Under the pieces are notes generated by a model. The model made no database searches. It saw only the letters and a list, made by a program, of their open reading frames with translations, and was not told where the DNA came from. Positions 1-7,800 of a stretch of DNA of 11,972 nt are shown piece by piece. Every line of letters starts with the position of its first letter. The first letter of the stretch is position 1. The translations under genes and the position numbers were made by a program. This DNA comes from Mycobacterium sp. (lineage in GTDB: Bacteria > Actinomycetota > Actinomycetes > Mycobacteriales > Mycobacteriaceae): positions 1-11,972 of the forward strand of contig JAGQTR010000038.1 in the NCBI GenBank assembly GCA_020438915.1, written 5' to 3'.

Positions 1-84
1 GAGTCCTACCGCCTCCGAGACCACCACGCCGCCGCGGAAACACTCCGCCGGACCACCACAGGCAACCGCCAACCACTACGCTGA
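1..84 (+). CDS. C-terminal end of IS21-family helper ATPase (IstB-like), partial
   Basis: Only the last 27 codons are present; the frame enters from the left edge and stops at TGA 82-84. The residues begin ESYRLRDHHAA. IstB proteins, the AAA+ ATPases that assist the IstA transposase of IS21 elements, typically end in a GxSYR(L/F)(R/K) motif followed by a short variable tail, which this matches. The reading is supported by the two terminal-repeat copies that follow directly. The catalytic ATPase part lies outside the window, so whether the gene is intact cannot be judged. Confidence 0.62.
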   Translation, partial: ESYRLRDHHAAAETLRRTTTGNRQPLR

Positions 85-140
85 CAGAGCCCCGCAGGTG
101 AGGAATTTCGATGAGCACACCTGGGGACTTTCGACGAGCC
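1..140 (+). mobile_element. 3' end of an IS21-family insertion sequence
   Basis: After the istB-like stop there are two imperfect copies of an 18-bp unit, TGAGGAATTTCGATGAGC (99-116) and TGGGGACTTTCGACGAGC (122-139), spaced 23 bp apart. Multiple short repeats of this kind inside the termini are typical of IS21 elements. The expected terminal ...TTGACA is not visible after the second copy, so the very tip may be lost or diverged. Homology to the PAS-GGDEF paralogues resumes at about 140-145, which places the junction there. Confidence 0.6.
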
Positions 141-1312
141 TCATCATCCACGATGCGCGCGGCCGTGATCACCCCGTGAGTGTTTCCTTCGGTGTCGAGG
201 TAGGGCGTTGCGCGGAACTCAACCCAGCGATAGCCGCCGTCTGAGGTATACACCCGACACCGCGCACCAGCGGAATTGTCGGCCGTGGCCGTCTGAAGTG
301 CAGCGGTCACGGTGTCGAGGTCATCGGGATGTATGCGCGGGCTGATGTCGGTGCCAATCCACTGCTCAGGCGGCCACCCGAACGCGGCCTCCACCGACGG
401 CGAGACCCAGAGCACCTCGGTGCCGTGGATGTGGGAGACGACGTCGACGGCGTTGTCGGCCAGAATGCGGTAGCGCTTCTCTGCCTGCACGCGTTGGTCT
501 TTCTCGATCAGTAGTCGCTGTTCGCGCTGAAAGAAGTAGAAGGCGGCCGCCCCGATAACGACGGTTCCGATGGCCAGAGACAGGACCCGTTCCACCTCTG
601 AGCTCACGCCCATGGCTAGTAAGAGGCGGCGGGAGAGCCCCACCAGCATCGGTAGGCCGGCCAGGATGGCGGCCATCTGCAGCAATGTAGAGCGGTCGGG
701 CCGGGTCAGCAGCCACGCCGCAGGGTTGCGGTCGGGGCGGGTAGCCAACGCGGCGGCGATCAGCAGCAGCACACCCACCGCGGACAGGATGGCCTGGCCC
801 ATCAACGGTTCGACACCGAACACCTCGGCCAGGACGACAACAAGAGGTATGGCCGCGGCGGCTGGTAGGGACAGCGACCAGACCAGCCGGGTCCACCGGT
901 GATCCAGGCGCGTCACTGCCACCGCGATCGACACCAGAAGCACCGAGGACGAGGCCGTCAGGCTCGGACGACTCTCTGGCCAGCTTTCTGGCAGCGCACG
1001 CGCTGCCTCGGGGAACCACACCGGATCGAGGCCGAGCGAGGTGTTGGTGGCGTACTCGATGAAGAACACCGCGGCGAGAACACCGGCTGCCGTCGCGAGG
1101 CCACACCCGATCAGCACTCGAGCCGGCGACGGCCGCCCCGATTGCACCAGGACCGCCACCGCCACCGCCGCCAGAAGCACAGCAGTCCAGGACGGCATTT
1201 GCGGCGAGGACGGAAGGCCGCGCGTCAACTGCTCGGTACCGGTCGCCCAGCCCACCCAGTTCAACCCGGCAAGGACAAGAACCACCCCAGCCGCGACGCG
1301 TCCCCAGCACAA
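141..1312 (-). pseudogene. Membrane-PAS diguanylate cyclase paralogue, GGDEF domain lost at an IS junction
   Basis: First of three tandem paralogues. The minus frame is uninterrupted from 1312 to the IS junction, about 390 codons, and aligns along its length with the neighbours at 1444-3249 and 3619-5406. It has a multi-pass membrane region beginning LNWVGWATG, the motif RPDRNPAAWLLTRPDR, the linker QREQRLLIEKD, and a PAS domain with YRILADNAVDVV, WVSPSVEAAFGW and IHPDD. Homology ends at IVDDEA, just where the paralogues continue into GGDEF. The frame then runs antisense through the IS end to the window edge, so no cyclase domain remains. The start is uncertain: TTG 1312 is the first start-like codon after an in-frame stop. 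An in-frame ATG at 1366 is followed at once by TAG (1363-1361), and starting there would match the paralogues' N-terminal length, so a nonsense mutation is possible. The product, if made, could sense but not synthesise c-di-GMP. Confidence 0.85.
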
Positions 1313-1443
1313 CAGCGTCAGATATTCCGAATCGGCAGCGCGAGCGATATCCCTCGCCCCCTACATGCCAGACAACCCAAGGGGCGGTCCCCAGTTCACA
1401 GGAGATTACTTCGATCGGCTTGATTTCTCACCGAAAAGCAAGA

Positions 1444-3249
1444 CTAACCGGGCTGGCGGTGCTCGGGTGGGCTGGGACGGGTGACGGTGGTGTTTCTGCC
1501 GGCCTGTTTGGCCTCGTACATCGCGGCGTCGGCGCGGGCGGTGACCGAGAGTGCGGACTCACCGGGGCCAGCCAGGGTGACCCCGATGCTCAGCGTTGCG
1601 TGGAGTGTCGCGCCGCCGTGTTGAATCGGTTCGGCGGCGCGGCACCGAATTCTCTTGGCCATTTGAGCCGCCTCATGGATGTCGTGTATCCCAGGTAACA
1701 GCACCAGCATCTCGTCGCCTCCGGTGCGACCGACCGTGTCTCCCTGGCGTACGCAGTCCCGAATCCGGGTTGCCAGAATCGATAGCACGACATCGCCGAC
1801 GGCATGCCCCCAGGTGTCGTTGATCTGTTTGAAGTGGTCGATGTCGCAAAACAAAACACCTAGGTATTCGCCGGGGGATCGTTGGTCGTCCAGCGAAGAT
1901 TTAAGGCGTGCAACCGCCTCGGCGCGGTTCACCAGTCCGGTAACGGAGTCGAACTTAGCGAGTTGCTCCAGGCGCTGCTCGGCCTTGACCTGGGCGTCGA
2001 TGACGCGCACCGAGGCAATCACTCCGTCGGTGTTGCCCTGGTCATCGATGTAGGGCTTTCCGTGGCCCTCGGTCCAGTGGTAACCGCCCCCGGCGATCGC
2101 AAACCGAACCCGTGCACTTGCCGATGCGCCGTCAGCGATCCCTTCTAAAGCGCTCGCCACGACGGCGAGGTCATCGGGATGGATGCGGCGCGCGATATCT
2201 GTGCCGATCCACTGCTCGGGTGGATCCCCGAACGCGGCTTGCACAGAGGGCGAGATCCACACGACCTCACTTCCGCGGAGTCGCACGACAACATCGACGC
2301 TGTTGTCGGCCAGCAGGCGGTAGAGCGTTTGAGCCTGCGCCCGTTCCTGCTCGGCAACGGCGCGCTGGCTGCTCACGTGTTCCTTTTCGATCAGCAGCCG
2401 CTGTTCGCGCTGGCCGAAGTAAAACGCGACACCCCCGACAATGACGGTGCCCATCATTATGGAAAGGACCAGCGCCGTTTCCGCCCCTGCGCCCCCGGCC
2501 AGCAGCGCCCGCCGCAACAGCCCCATCATGACGGGAAGGCCGGTCAGGATGGCGGCGAACTGACCCAGTGTCCGCCGGTCAGGTCGGGCCAGCAGCCAGG
2601 CGACCGGATTGCGATCCGGACATGTCAGCAACGTTGCGGTGACCAGTAATAACAAGCCGATCGATGCCAACAACGACATACCGATCGACAGCGTGACGAC
2701 CATCGACGGGGAATCGAACAGGTAAGCCGTGGCGCCGATGATCGGTAAGGCCGCGGCACCGGCCAGGCATAACGGCCACACCACGCGCGTCCAGCGTCGA
2801 TCCGATCGAGTTACCGAGATAGCGATCGACACCAGCAGAATCGACAGGGCCGGGCGGGCTCCCGGATGGCCCGGCCGCCACGATTCATACACACGCATCG
2901 CCGAGGAAAAGAACATCGTGTCAAGACCGAACGACCTACCGATCAGGTACTCGGTAAAGAACGTCGCCGCAAAGACGCCCACGATGGCTGCTACACCTCG
3001 CCCGATCCACACCCGAATTGACGACGGGTGACCCGACTGAACGAGGATCGCCACCGCCAACAAGAACATGAGTAACGCAGTCCAGGGCGGCGTATGCGGC
3101 CACGTCGAAACGACCCGGGTCAATTGGAGCTGCCCAGTCGCCCATCCGACCCAGTCGACCGCGGCAATCACCGCCACCGCTGCGGCGGCGGCACGCGGCC
3201 ACCACGTCAGCACAGGGCCCGCTCGCGGTTCGGGCTCGGTGACTTCCAT
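1444..3249 (-). CDS. Membrane-anchored PAS-GGDEF diguanylate cyclase
   Basis: Predicted to make cyclic di-GMP from two GTP at the inner face of the membrane. From ATG 3249 the product is 601 aa. Residues about 18-280 hold roughly eight hydrophobic segments, a MASE-like sensory domain not assigned to a named class. A linker helix with QREQRLLIEKE follows, then PAS at about 308-420 (YRLLADNSVDVV, IHPDD) and GGDEF at about 430-595. The cyclase shows CDIDHFKQINDTWGH (metal and GTP binding), the inhibitory I-site RQGD and RTGGDEM at the catalytic loop. The fifth signature residue is Met instead of the usual Phe/Leu, while the catalytic GGDE is intact. ATG 3249 is preferred over GTG 3267 because GGGAG lies 7 bp before it, whereas AGGAG runs into the GTG. 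It is the middle gene of the array and about 370 bp separates it from the upstream copy, so it may have its own promoter. Confidence 0.93.
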   Translation of the reverse strand: MEVTEPEPRAGPVLTWWPRAAAAAVAVIAAVDWVGWATGQLQLTRVVSTWPHTPPWTALLMFLLAVAILVQSGHPSSIRVWIGRGVAAIVGVFAATFFTEYLIGRSFGLDTMFFSSAMRVYESWRPGHPGARPALSILLVSIAISVTRSDRRWTRVVWPLCLAGAAALPIIGATAYLFDSPSMVVTLSIGMSLLASIGLLLLVTATLLTCPDRNPVAWLLARPDRRTLGQFAAILTGLPVMMGLLRRALLAGGAGAETALVLSIMMGTVIVGGVAFYFGQREQRLLIEKEHVSSQRAVAEQERAQAQTLYRLLADNSVDVVVRLRGSEVVWISPSVQAAFGDPPEQWIGTDIARRIHPDDLAVVASALEGIADGASASARVRFAIAGGGYHWTEGHGKPYIDDQGNTDGVIASVRVIDAQVKAEQRLEQLAKFDSVTGLVNRAEAVARLKSSLDDQRSPGEYLGVLFCDIDHFKQINDTWGHAVGDVVLSILATRIRDCVRQGDTVGRTGGDEMLVLLPGIHDIHEAAQMAKRIRCRAAEPIQHGGATLHATLSIGVTLAGPGESALSVTARADAAMYEAKQAGRNTTVTRPSPPEHRQPG

Positions 3250-3321
3250 CCTTTGGCTCCCACCCACTCCTAGCTAATCACCATCGCGCGGAAGAACCTA
3301 TTGCTTGAGCACACTTGCTAC

Positions 3322-3343
3322 CTGTCCTGCCTTGGTCGGACAG
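3322..3343. promoter_or_regulatory. Inverted repeat upstream of the middle cyclase gene
   Basis: Arms CTGTCC and GGACAG are separated by 10 bp, in the gap before the gene starting at 3249. A TATGCT hexamer (minus strand, about 3355-3360) lies next to it on the promoter-distal side and could be a -10 box. The position suits an operator or a hairpin in the leader. Neither role can be proved from sequence. Confidence 0.3.
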
Positions 3344-3442
3344 AAGTTTGACTAGCATAGTGGTCGCTCGCTACAGGAGACAGGCAAACGCCCAGGACCT
3401 TTCTTGCGGCCACCAATTCAGACCTAACGCCGCGGCGCGCCT

Positions 3443-3628
3443 TTAGCCCATGAATGGATGAGGTGTTTGGCGATCGGGCGGGGCCTGGTCGTCGATGCCG
3501 GGGTTGGCGCGGCCGTTGTCGAGGCGGGCTTCGACGGTGTCGAGCAGCCCCTCGATCTCGACGAGAGCGTTGGTTTTCAGCGGCCACTCCGAGTGGCGTG
3601 GCAGCCCATCTCGGTTGCTCAGATGCAA
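3443..3628 (-). CDS. Possible small protein overlapping the end of the upstream cyclase gene
   Basis: A 61-codon frame begins at TTG 3628, overlaps the stop codon of the 3619-5406 gene (TTGCATCTGA), and ends at TAA 3443. Codons are strongly G/C-ending, as in the neighbouring real genes. The peptide looks protein-like, with an amphipathic segment NALVEIEGLLDTVEARLDNG followed by a proline-rich, acidic tail. I do not recognise it. The overlap would suit translational coupling, but no Shine-Dalgarno is visible. It could equally be the 3' remnant of a gene lost during duplication of the array. Confidence 0.35.
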   Translation of the reverse strand: MHLSNRDGLPRHSEWPLKTNALVEIEGLLDTVEARLDNGRANPGIDDQAPPDRQTPHPFMG

Positions 3629-5406
3629 GTGACGCTGTTACCGCCTGCACGTTTGGCCTGATACATCGCCTCATCGGCGCGGGCTGTCATCGCGAGTACT
3701 GACTCGCCGCGGAGTGCGATGGTAGCTCCGATGCTCAGTGCGACGTGGATGGTCTTGTCGGATGCGTGGATGGGTTCGGCTGCACAACTACGGATCTTCT
3801 CCGCGATCTGGGCGGCTTCGTCGAGGCTGTGCAGGCCGGGCAGCAGGACCAACATCTCGTCACCTCCGGTGCGCCCGACGGTGTCGCCGTGGCGGACACT
3901 TTGGCAGATCCGGTCTGCCACGGTCGAGAGCACGACATCGCCGACACCGTGGCCCCACGTGTCGTTGATGGCTTTGAAACGATCGATATCGCAGAACAAC
4001 ACGCCAAGTTCCGCTCCGGGAGTTCGGGGGTTCCTCAGCGCGGACTCAAGGCGCCCGATTGTCTCGGCCCGGTTGACCAGCCCGGTCAATGCATCGATTC
4101 GGGCCAGCCGTTCAAGTTGTTGCTGCGCCTCGACCTGGTCATCGACGATGTGCAGTGTCGTGATCACTCCATCGGCGTTGCCCGCGGTGTCGACCCGGTT
4201 CTTTGCGTGGACGTCGACCCAGTGATAGTCGCCGTCGACGGTGGCGATCCGACACCGTGCATGAGCCGATCTGTCGTGACCGATCTCCGCCATCGCGGCC
4301 TCCACTGTGCCGAGGTCATCAGGATGGATGAAGCCGCGTAAGTCTGTGCCGATCCACTGCGAAGGTAGCCACCCGAACGCCGTCTGCACCGACGGCGAGA
4401 CCCACGCCAGCCCGCTACCGCGGTGGTGAACGACGACGTCCACGGCGTTGTCAGCCAGCAGGCGGTAGCGCTCCTCTGCTTCAGTACGTTTCGTCTCAAG
4501 CTCAGCGCGTTCCCTGCTAAGTAATTCCTTTTCGATCAGCAGTTTCTGCTCGTGCTGGCTCAGGTAGAACGTGACCGCGCCAACGGCGATGGTGCTCACC
4601 GTTATCGACAGGACCCATGCCGCATCCTCGCGCAGGCCAAAGCTCAGGAAAGCCGGTCGTGCCAACCCGATCAGGATCGGAGGCACCGCGAGGATGCCGC
4701 CCACCCGAGCCAATGTCCTGCGGTCGGGTCGGGCTAACAGCCAGGCCAGCGGATTACGGTCCGGGCGAGCGACAAAGATCGCAGCAACCAGCAGCACTAT
4801 GGCTGTGGCCATCGAGATTCCCATGCCGGTTGGTCGGGTGATACCCGCAGGCGGAAGAGCCTCAAATGCGTATTCCGCGACGCTGGCAAACGGCAGGGCC
4901 ACAGTGGCTACAAGGCTGACCGCCCATGCCACCGGGGTCCACCGGCGATCCAGCCGGGTCAGCCCAACCGCCAACGACAGCAGCAGCACCGACGATGCCG
5001 TCTGCGGGCTGGGACGGCCCTGCCAGGACGATTGCAGCGCCCGCAGGGCCTCGGGGAACAACACCTGATCTATGCCGAACGATCTGCCGGTCACATACTC
5101 CGCGAGAAACACCACGACAAGAACACCGACCACCACGGCCAAGCCGCACCCGACCCACACTCGGGCGCGTGACGGGCGCCCCGACTGCACCAGGACCGCA
5201 ACCCCCAGGCCCGCCACCAGCGCAGCAGACCACGGCATCGCATACGGCCAGGATGGACTGACCCGAGTCAACCGGTCGATACCCGTCGCCCAGCCGACCG
5301 AGTTCGCCACCGCAATAGCGAGCACCGACACAAGAGCGGCGCGCCCCCACCAGACCAACGCCGCTTCCGGTCGCGCAGCAGGGTGGTCTGCCGCAGACTC
5401 AGGCAT
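3619..5406 (-). CDS. Membrane-anchored PAS-GGDEF diguanylate cyclase (first gene of the array)
   Basis: Predicted c-di-GMP synthase of 595 aa, close paralogue of the gene at 1444-3249 over its whole length. Residues about 15-280 form a multi-pass membrane domain (SVGWATG, RPDRNPLAWLLARPDRR). QHEQKLLIEKE starts a charged linker helix at 284-312. PAS occupies about 313-425 (YRLLADNAVDVV, WVSPSVQTAFGW, IHPDD). GGDEF spans about 433-590 with FCDIDRFKAINDTWGH (471-486), I-site RHGD (505-508), RTGGDEM (512-518) and SIGAT (558-562). The catalytic loop again has Met at the fifth position. ATG 5406 is a good start: GGAGAGG lies just upstream and the N-terminus is hydrophilic before the first membrane segment. 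It is the transcriptionally first copy, so the promoter is expected between 5407 and 5592, where no clear -35/-10 pair was found. Confidence 0.94.
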   Translation of the reverse strand: MPESAADHPAARPEAALVWWGRAALVSVLAIAVANSVGWATGIDRLTRVSPSWPYAMPWSAALVAGLGVAVLVQSGRPSRARVWVGCGLAVVVGVLVVVFLAEYVTGRSFGIDQVLFPEALRALQSSWQGRPSPQTASSVLLLSLAVGLTRLDRRWTPVAWAVSLVATVALPFASVAEYAFEALPPAGITRPTGMGISMATAIVLLVAAIFVARPDRNPLAWLLARPDRRTLARVGGILAVPPILIGLARPAFLSFGLREDAAWVLSITVSTIAVGAVTFYLSQHEQKLLIEKELLSRERAELETKRTEAEERYRLLADNAVDVVVHHRGSGLAWVSPSVQTAFGWLPSQWIGTDLRGFIHPDDLGTVEAAMAEIGHDRSAHARCRIATVDGDYHWVDVHAKNRVDTAGNADGVITTLHIVDDQVEAQQQLERLARIDALTGLVNRAETIGRLESALRNPRTPGAELGVLFCDIDRFKAINDTWGHGVGDVVLSTVADRICQSVRHGDTVGRTGGDEMLVLLPGLHSLDEAAQIAEKIRSCAAEPIHASDKTIHVALSIGATIALRGESVLAMTARADEAMYQAKRAGGNSVTCI

Positions 5407-5592
5407 GCCGACCCCTCTCCGGGGTTTTATCCGAGGTTACGGGGAGATGCTCGCAGCGTGTCGTTAAGTGTCCGAATCACCGTTGCGTGCAGACGTCGGA
5501 GAGATCAATCCCCCGCCTTCTCATGTATAGAGATTTGAAGGTCGGTCAGATCTTGTCGCACAACCGTGTCGAATGACGGCCTTGGACGTTCA

Positions 5593-5928
5593 TCATGGGC
5601 TCGGCTCGAAGTGCGAGCGGAAGCCTTCGAGCCAATCCGCCCGCGCTGGGCCGCTGAGATTAGCCGGTACCCACAGCTCGGCATCGTCGGGGCTCTCAGC
5701 GTCACCGGCGGCGACACGTTCATGGGCGGCGAGGTATCCAGCGACGTGCATGTGATCGGGCTGAGAAAAGACGTCCTGCATGGTGGTGAGGTTGGTTCGG
5801 AAATCCTGGTAAGCGCCTCGGCGCTCGCTGTCTGTGGCGTAGTCGTCGCCGTATTTCTCTAGCCAAAGGGCCCAGTGCTCGGCAGAACCCGGTTGCGGCG
5901 GTTTCGCATGAGCGTTCATGACTCCCAC
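5593..5928 (-). CDS. Hypothetical protein, about 111 aa
   Basis: Soluble, acidic and tryptophan-containing small protein (AEHWALWLEKYGDDY, DHMHVAGYLAAHERV, LWVPANLSGPARADWLEGF). No membrane segment, signal peptide or catalytic motif is visible and I do not recognise the family. Start choice: GTG 5928 has GGAGG about 10 bp upstream. ATG 5919 is the alternative, but GGGAG is only 2 bp from it, and TTG 5949 would have no ribosome site. Codon use is coding-like. It lies between the array and the broken 6074-6674 gene, all on the minus strand, with gaps too large to assume an operon. Confidence 0.7.
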   Translation of the reverse strand: MGVMNAHAKPPQPGSAEHWALWLEKYGDDYATDSERRGAYQDFRTNLTTMQDVFSQPDHMHVAGYLAAHERVAAGDAESPDDAELWVPANLSGPARADWLEGFRSHFEPSP

Positions 5929-6073
5929 GGTAGGACTACCTCCCGACAATTTAGAGGGGTCGCATAGAAAAGACGCGACGGGTTCCCATTACTAAACATT
6001 TGAGACGACCCGTTGCCGGTCTCGAATTTGGCTGCGTGGCCGTGCGCCGATTGGGGAAACGCTGCGCTGTGAC

Positions 6074-6674
6074 TTACCTGGTCGCCACGCTGGCGTCGAC
6101 TGACCTTCCGAGGAACGCCATGAGGCGGCTAGTCGGCGAGGAGTTCTTGAGCGCAGGTTGCGCTGGTCCGAAAGCGCCCGGGCGGCGCAACATGTCCTCT
6201 GGCAGAGAGGCAACAAGGCCTTGGCAGAGGGCGAGCAGATCTTCGGGCAGCTCAATCGACTGGCCGAGTGAGCGGTGTATGTCCCAACTATGGATTGGCC
6301 AAGTCTGAAACGGGGAAGATCAGCGCCCGGCGCAGCGAAACTTCCCCTTGTGGGGAGGCCCGCATTGAATCGAGGGCGGCGGAGGGTAGAGCGTCCCGCA
6401 ATTGAGCCGCCAGCTCGCGCAGGAATCGCGCCGGTTCGTCACGTATCCAATCTGATGGCTGCGACGGGCCTTCCCAGAGCTTTGCGCCTTCAAAGAGCGC
6501 GACGATCTTCGCTGCGCTTCCGGTGGCATGCCCCACCAGTTGACGCACGCTCCACTGCTCAAGGTTTGACTGGTTTTCCCAGTCTGCCGGTGGAATTTGG
6601 CTCACTGAGTCGATGAACAGGTCGATCGCCTTGGCGGCCATTGGGGCAATCCGCGCTGCCATGTCGTCGTTCAT
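6074..6674 (-). pseudogene. TIGR03086 / maleylpyruvate isomerase-like metal-binding protein, frameshifted
   Basis: The first part (ATG 6674 to an early TAG at 6288-6290) gives a DinB-like N-terminal helical domain with the signature QWSVRQLVGHATGS (His49 is the expected metal ligand) and ends FPVSDLANP. The missing C-terminal half is in another frame directly downstream: HSWDIHRSLGQSIELPEDLL, then LVASLPEDML, FGPAQPA and SRLMAFLGRSV, stopping at TAA 6074-6076. This is the typical end of TIGR03086 / mycothiol-dependent maleylpyruvate isomerase-like proteins. One extra base at about 6290-6297 explains the break (DLA-N... versus DLA-x-HSWD). Members of the family bind a divalent metal through three His/Asp/Glu ligands and some use mycothiol. 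ATG 6674 fits the family N-terminus. TACTAT lies 6 bp upstream, suggesting a leaderless transcript. A longer frame from 6752 has no better support. A sequencing error is the alternative explanation. Confidence 0.8.
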
Positions 6675-6747
6675 GACCGAATAGTAAGCACCAGCAGTGA
6701 CGGAACCGCTCCCGCCGAACTCAGGGTAGAAGTCCACTAAGAGCTGT

Positions 6748-6780
6748 CTCATCTAGGGAAAAAGCTCATCTAGGGAAAAG
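6748..6780. repeat. 17-bp tandem repeat in a divergent intergenic region
   Basis: CTCATCTAGGGAAAAAG (6748-6764) is followed immediately by CTCATCTAGGGAAAAG (6765-6780), identical except for one A. It lies between the LysR gene on the plus strand and the TIGR03086-like gene on the minus strand, where a LysR protein would be expected to bind. Tandem half-sites on one face of the helix would suit a regulator, but a recent slippage duplication would look the same. Confidence 0.6.
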
Positions 6781-6846
6781 ACTCGCCGTCAATCAATCTG
6801 ACTGGAGCAAAGAGAGACCTTTCCGCGCTGGTATCGTCGCTGTGCA

Positions 6847-7800
6847 ATGCCGCTGAGTTCGCGAATGCCGGAGCTTCGGGCTTTTGAGGTTCTGCTGGCT
6901 ATCGCGCGCACTGGCAGCCTGGGGGCTGCGGGGCGAGAGCTCGGCCTGTCGCAGCAGACGGTGTCTGCCCGCGTGGCGTCCTTGGAAAAGTTGACCTCGG
7001 TGCGGCTGGTGGTGCGCTCGGCTCGGGGTTCCCAGCTGTCGAGTGCCGGATTGGTGGTTGCAGAATGGGCTGAGCACCTGATCGGTGTCGCCGAACGTGT
7101 CGATACGGGGATCGCAACGTTGCGTGAGCAAGGTCGAAACCGCGTGCGGGTCGCTGCCAGCCTCACGGTGGCAGAACAACTCATGCCCCGCTGGCTGGTA
7201 TCGATGCAAAACGAAGCCAACGGTCGTGGCGGGGATAATCCTCACGTCACTCTCACCGCGATGAGTAGCTCCCTTGTTGTCAGGGCCGTGCAGGAAAATG
7301 AGGCCGACGTGGGCTTCATCGAGGGGCCCAACTTGCCAAAAGGACTGCACGGCAGAGTGGTTGCCCACGACGAGCTTGTGGTGATCGTTCCGCCCAGTCA
7401 CAAATGGGCACGCCGCTCGGCGCTCATCTCGGCCGAGGAGGTTCGGCTTACACCGATGGTCCTACCTGAATCCGACTCCGGCACTAGGGAATCCTTCACG
7501 GCCGCGCTGCAAGATCACTTCGGCCGGACCGTCGTTCATGCAGCGCCGGTCCTAGAGTTGTCGTCGGTGACCGCCATTCGTGCAGCTGTCCTCGCCGGAG
7601 CGGGACCCGCGGTGATAAGTCGGCTCTCCGCGGTCGATGACCTCGCCCTGGGCCGTCTCAAGGCCATAGGTGTCGCCGACCTGGACCTCAGACGCCGAAT
7701 CAGGGCGATTTGGATGGGTGACCGAATACCGCCAGCTGGTGCTGTGCGGGATTTGATCAGCCACATATCGCGCCAGAATGTGAGTTCAGTTCGGAGTTGA
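6847..7800 (+). CDS. LysR-family transcriptional regulator
   Basis: DNA-binding regulator of 317 aa, the usual size for the family. An N-terminal winged helix-turn-helix occupies about residues 8-66 (LRAFEVLLAIARTGSLGAAG, recognition helix SQQTVSARVASLE). A linker helix follows, then a substrate-binding effector domain from about 95 to 300 with VRVAASLTVAEQLMPRWL at its start. The effector is unknown. ATG 6847 is chosen; ATG 6865 (MPELRAFEV) is a possible alternative. A TATCGT hexamer ends 9 bp before the ATG, so transcription may start at or very near the start codon, and no Shine-Dalgarno is seen. LysR genes commonly control a divergent neighbour and themselves. Here that neighbour is the frameshifted gene at 6074-6674, and the tandem repeat lies between them. 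Confidence 0.92.
   Translation: MPLSSRMPELRAFEVLLAIARTGSLGAAGRELGLSQQTVSARVASLEKLTSVRLVVRSARGSQLSSAGLVVAEWAEHLIGVAERVDTGIATLREQGRNRVRVAASLTVAEQLMPRWLVSMQNEANGRGGDNPHVTLTAMSSSLVVRAVQENEADVGFIEGPNLPKGLHGRVVAHDELVVIVPPSHKWARRSALISAEEVRLTPMVLPESDSGTRESFTAALQDHFGRTVVHAAPVLELSSVTAIRAAVLAGAGPAVISRLSAVDDLALGRLKAIGVADLDLRRRIRAIWMGDRIPPAGAVRDLISHISRQNVSSVRS

Noticed and set aside
366..1310. Long open frame on the minus strand (314 codons)
   Set aside because: It is rich in Gly/Arg/Cys and has no domain. The overlapping minus frame encodes the membrane-PAS protein conserved with its two neighbours.
899..1423. Plus-strand open frame opposite the first cyclase copy
   Set aside because: The Arg/His-rich composition of an antisense frame in GC-rich DNA. 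The real gene is on the other strand.
1419..1442. AT-rich stem-loop just after the middle cyclase gene (minus strand)
   Set aside because: The stem has a mismatch and a wobble and no T-tract follows, so it is too weak to call a terminator.
3719..4341. Plus-strand open frames of 168 and 198 codons opposite the third cyclase copy
   Set aside because: Antisense shadows of the GGDEF/PAS coding region, with no ribosome site or recognisable motif.
5965..6015. ACGGGT / ACCCGT inverted repeat downstream of the frameshifted gene
   Set aside because: Arms of 6 bp with a loop of about 25 bases, expected by chance and not terminator-like.
6793..7401. Minus-strand frame of 202 codons across the LysR gene
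   Set aside because: Lies entirely opposite and within the LysR coding region, with no protein-like domains.
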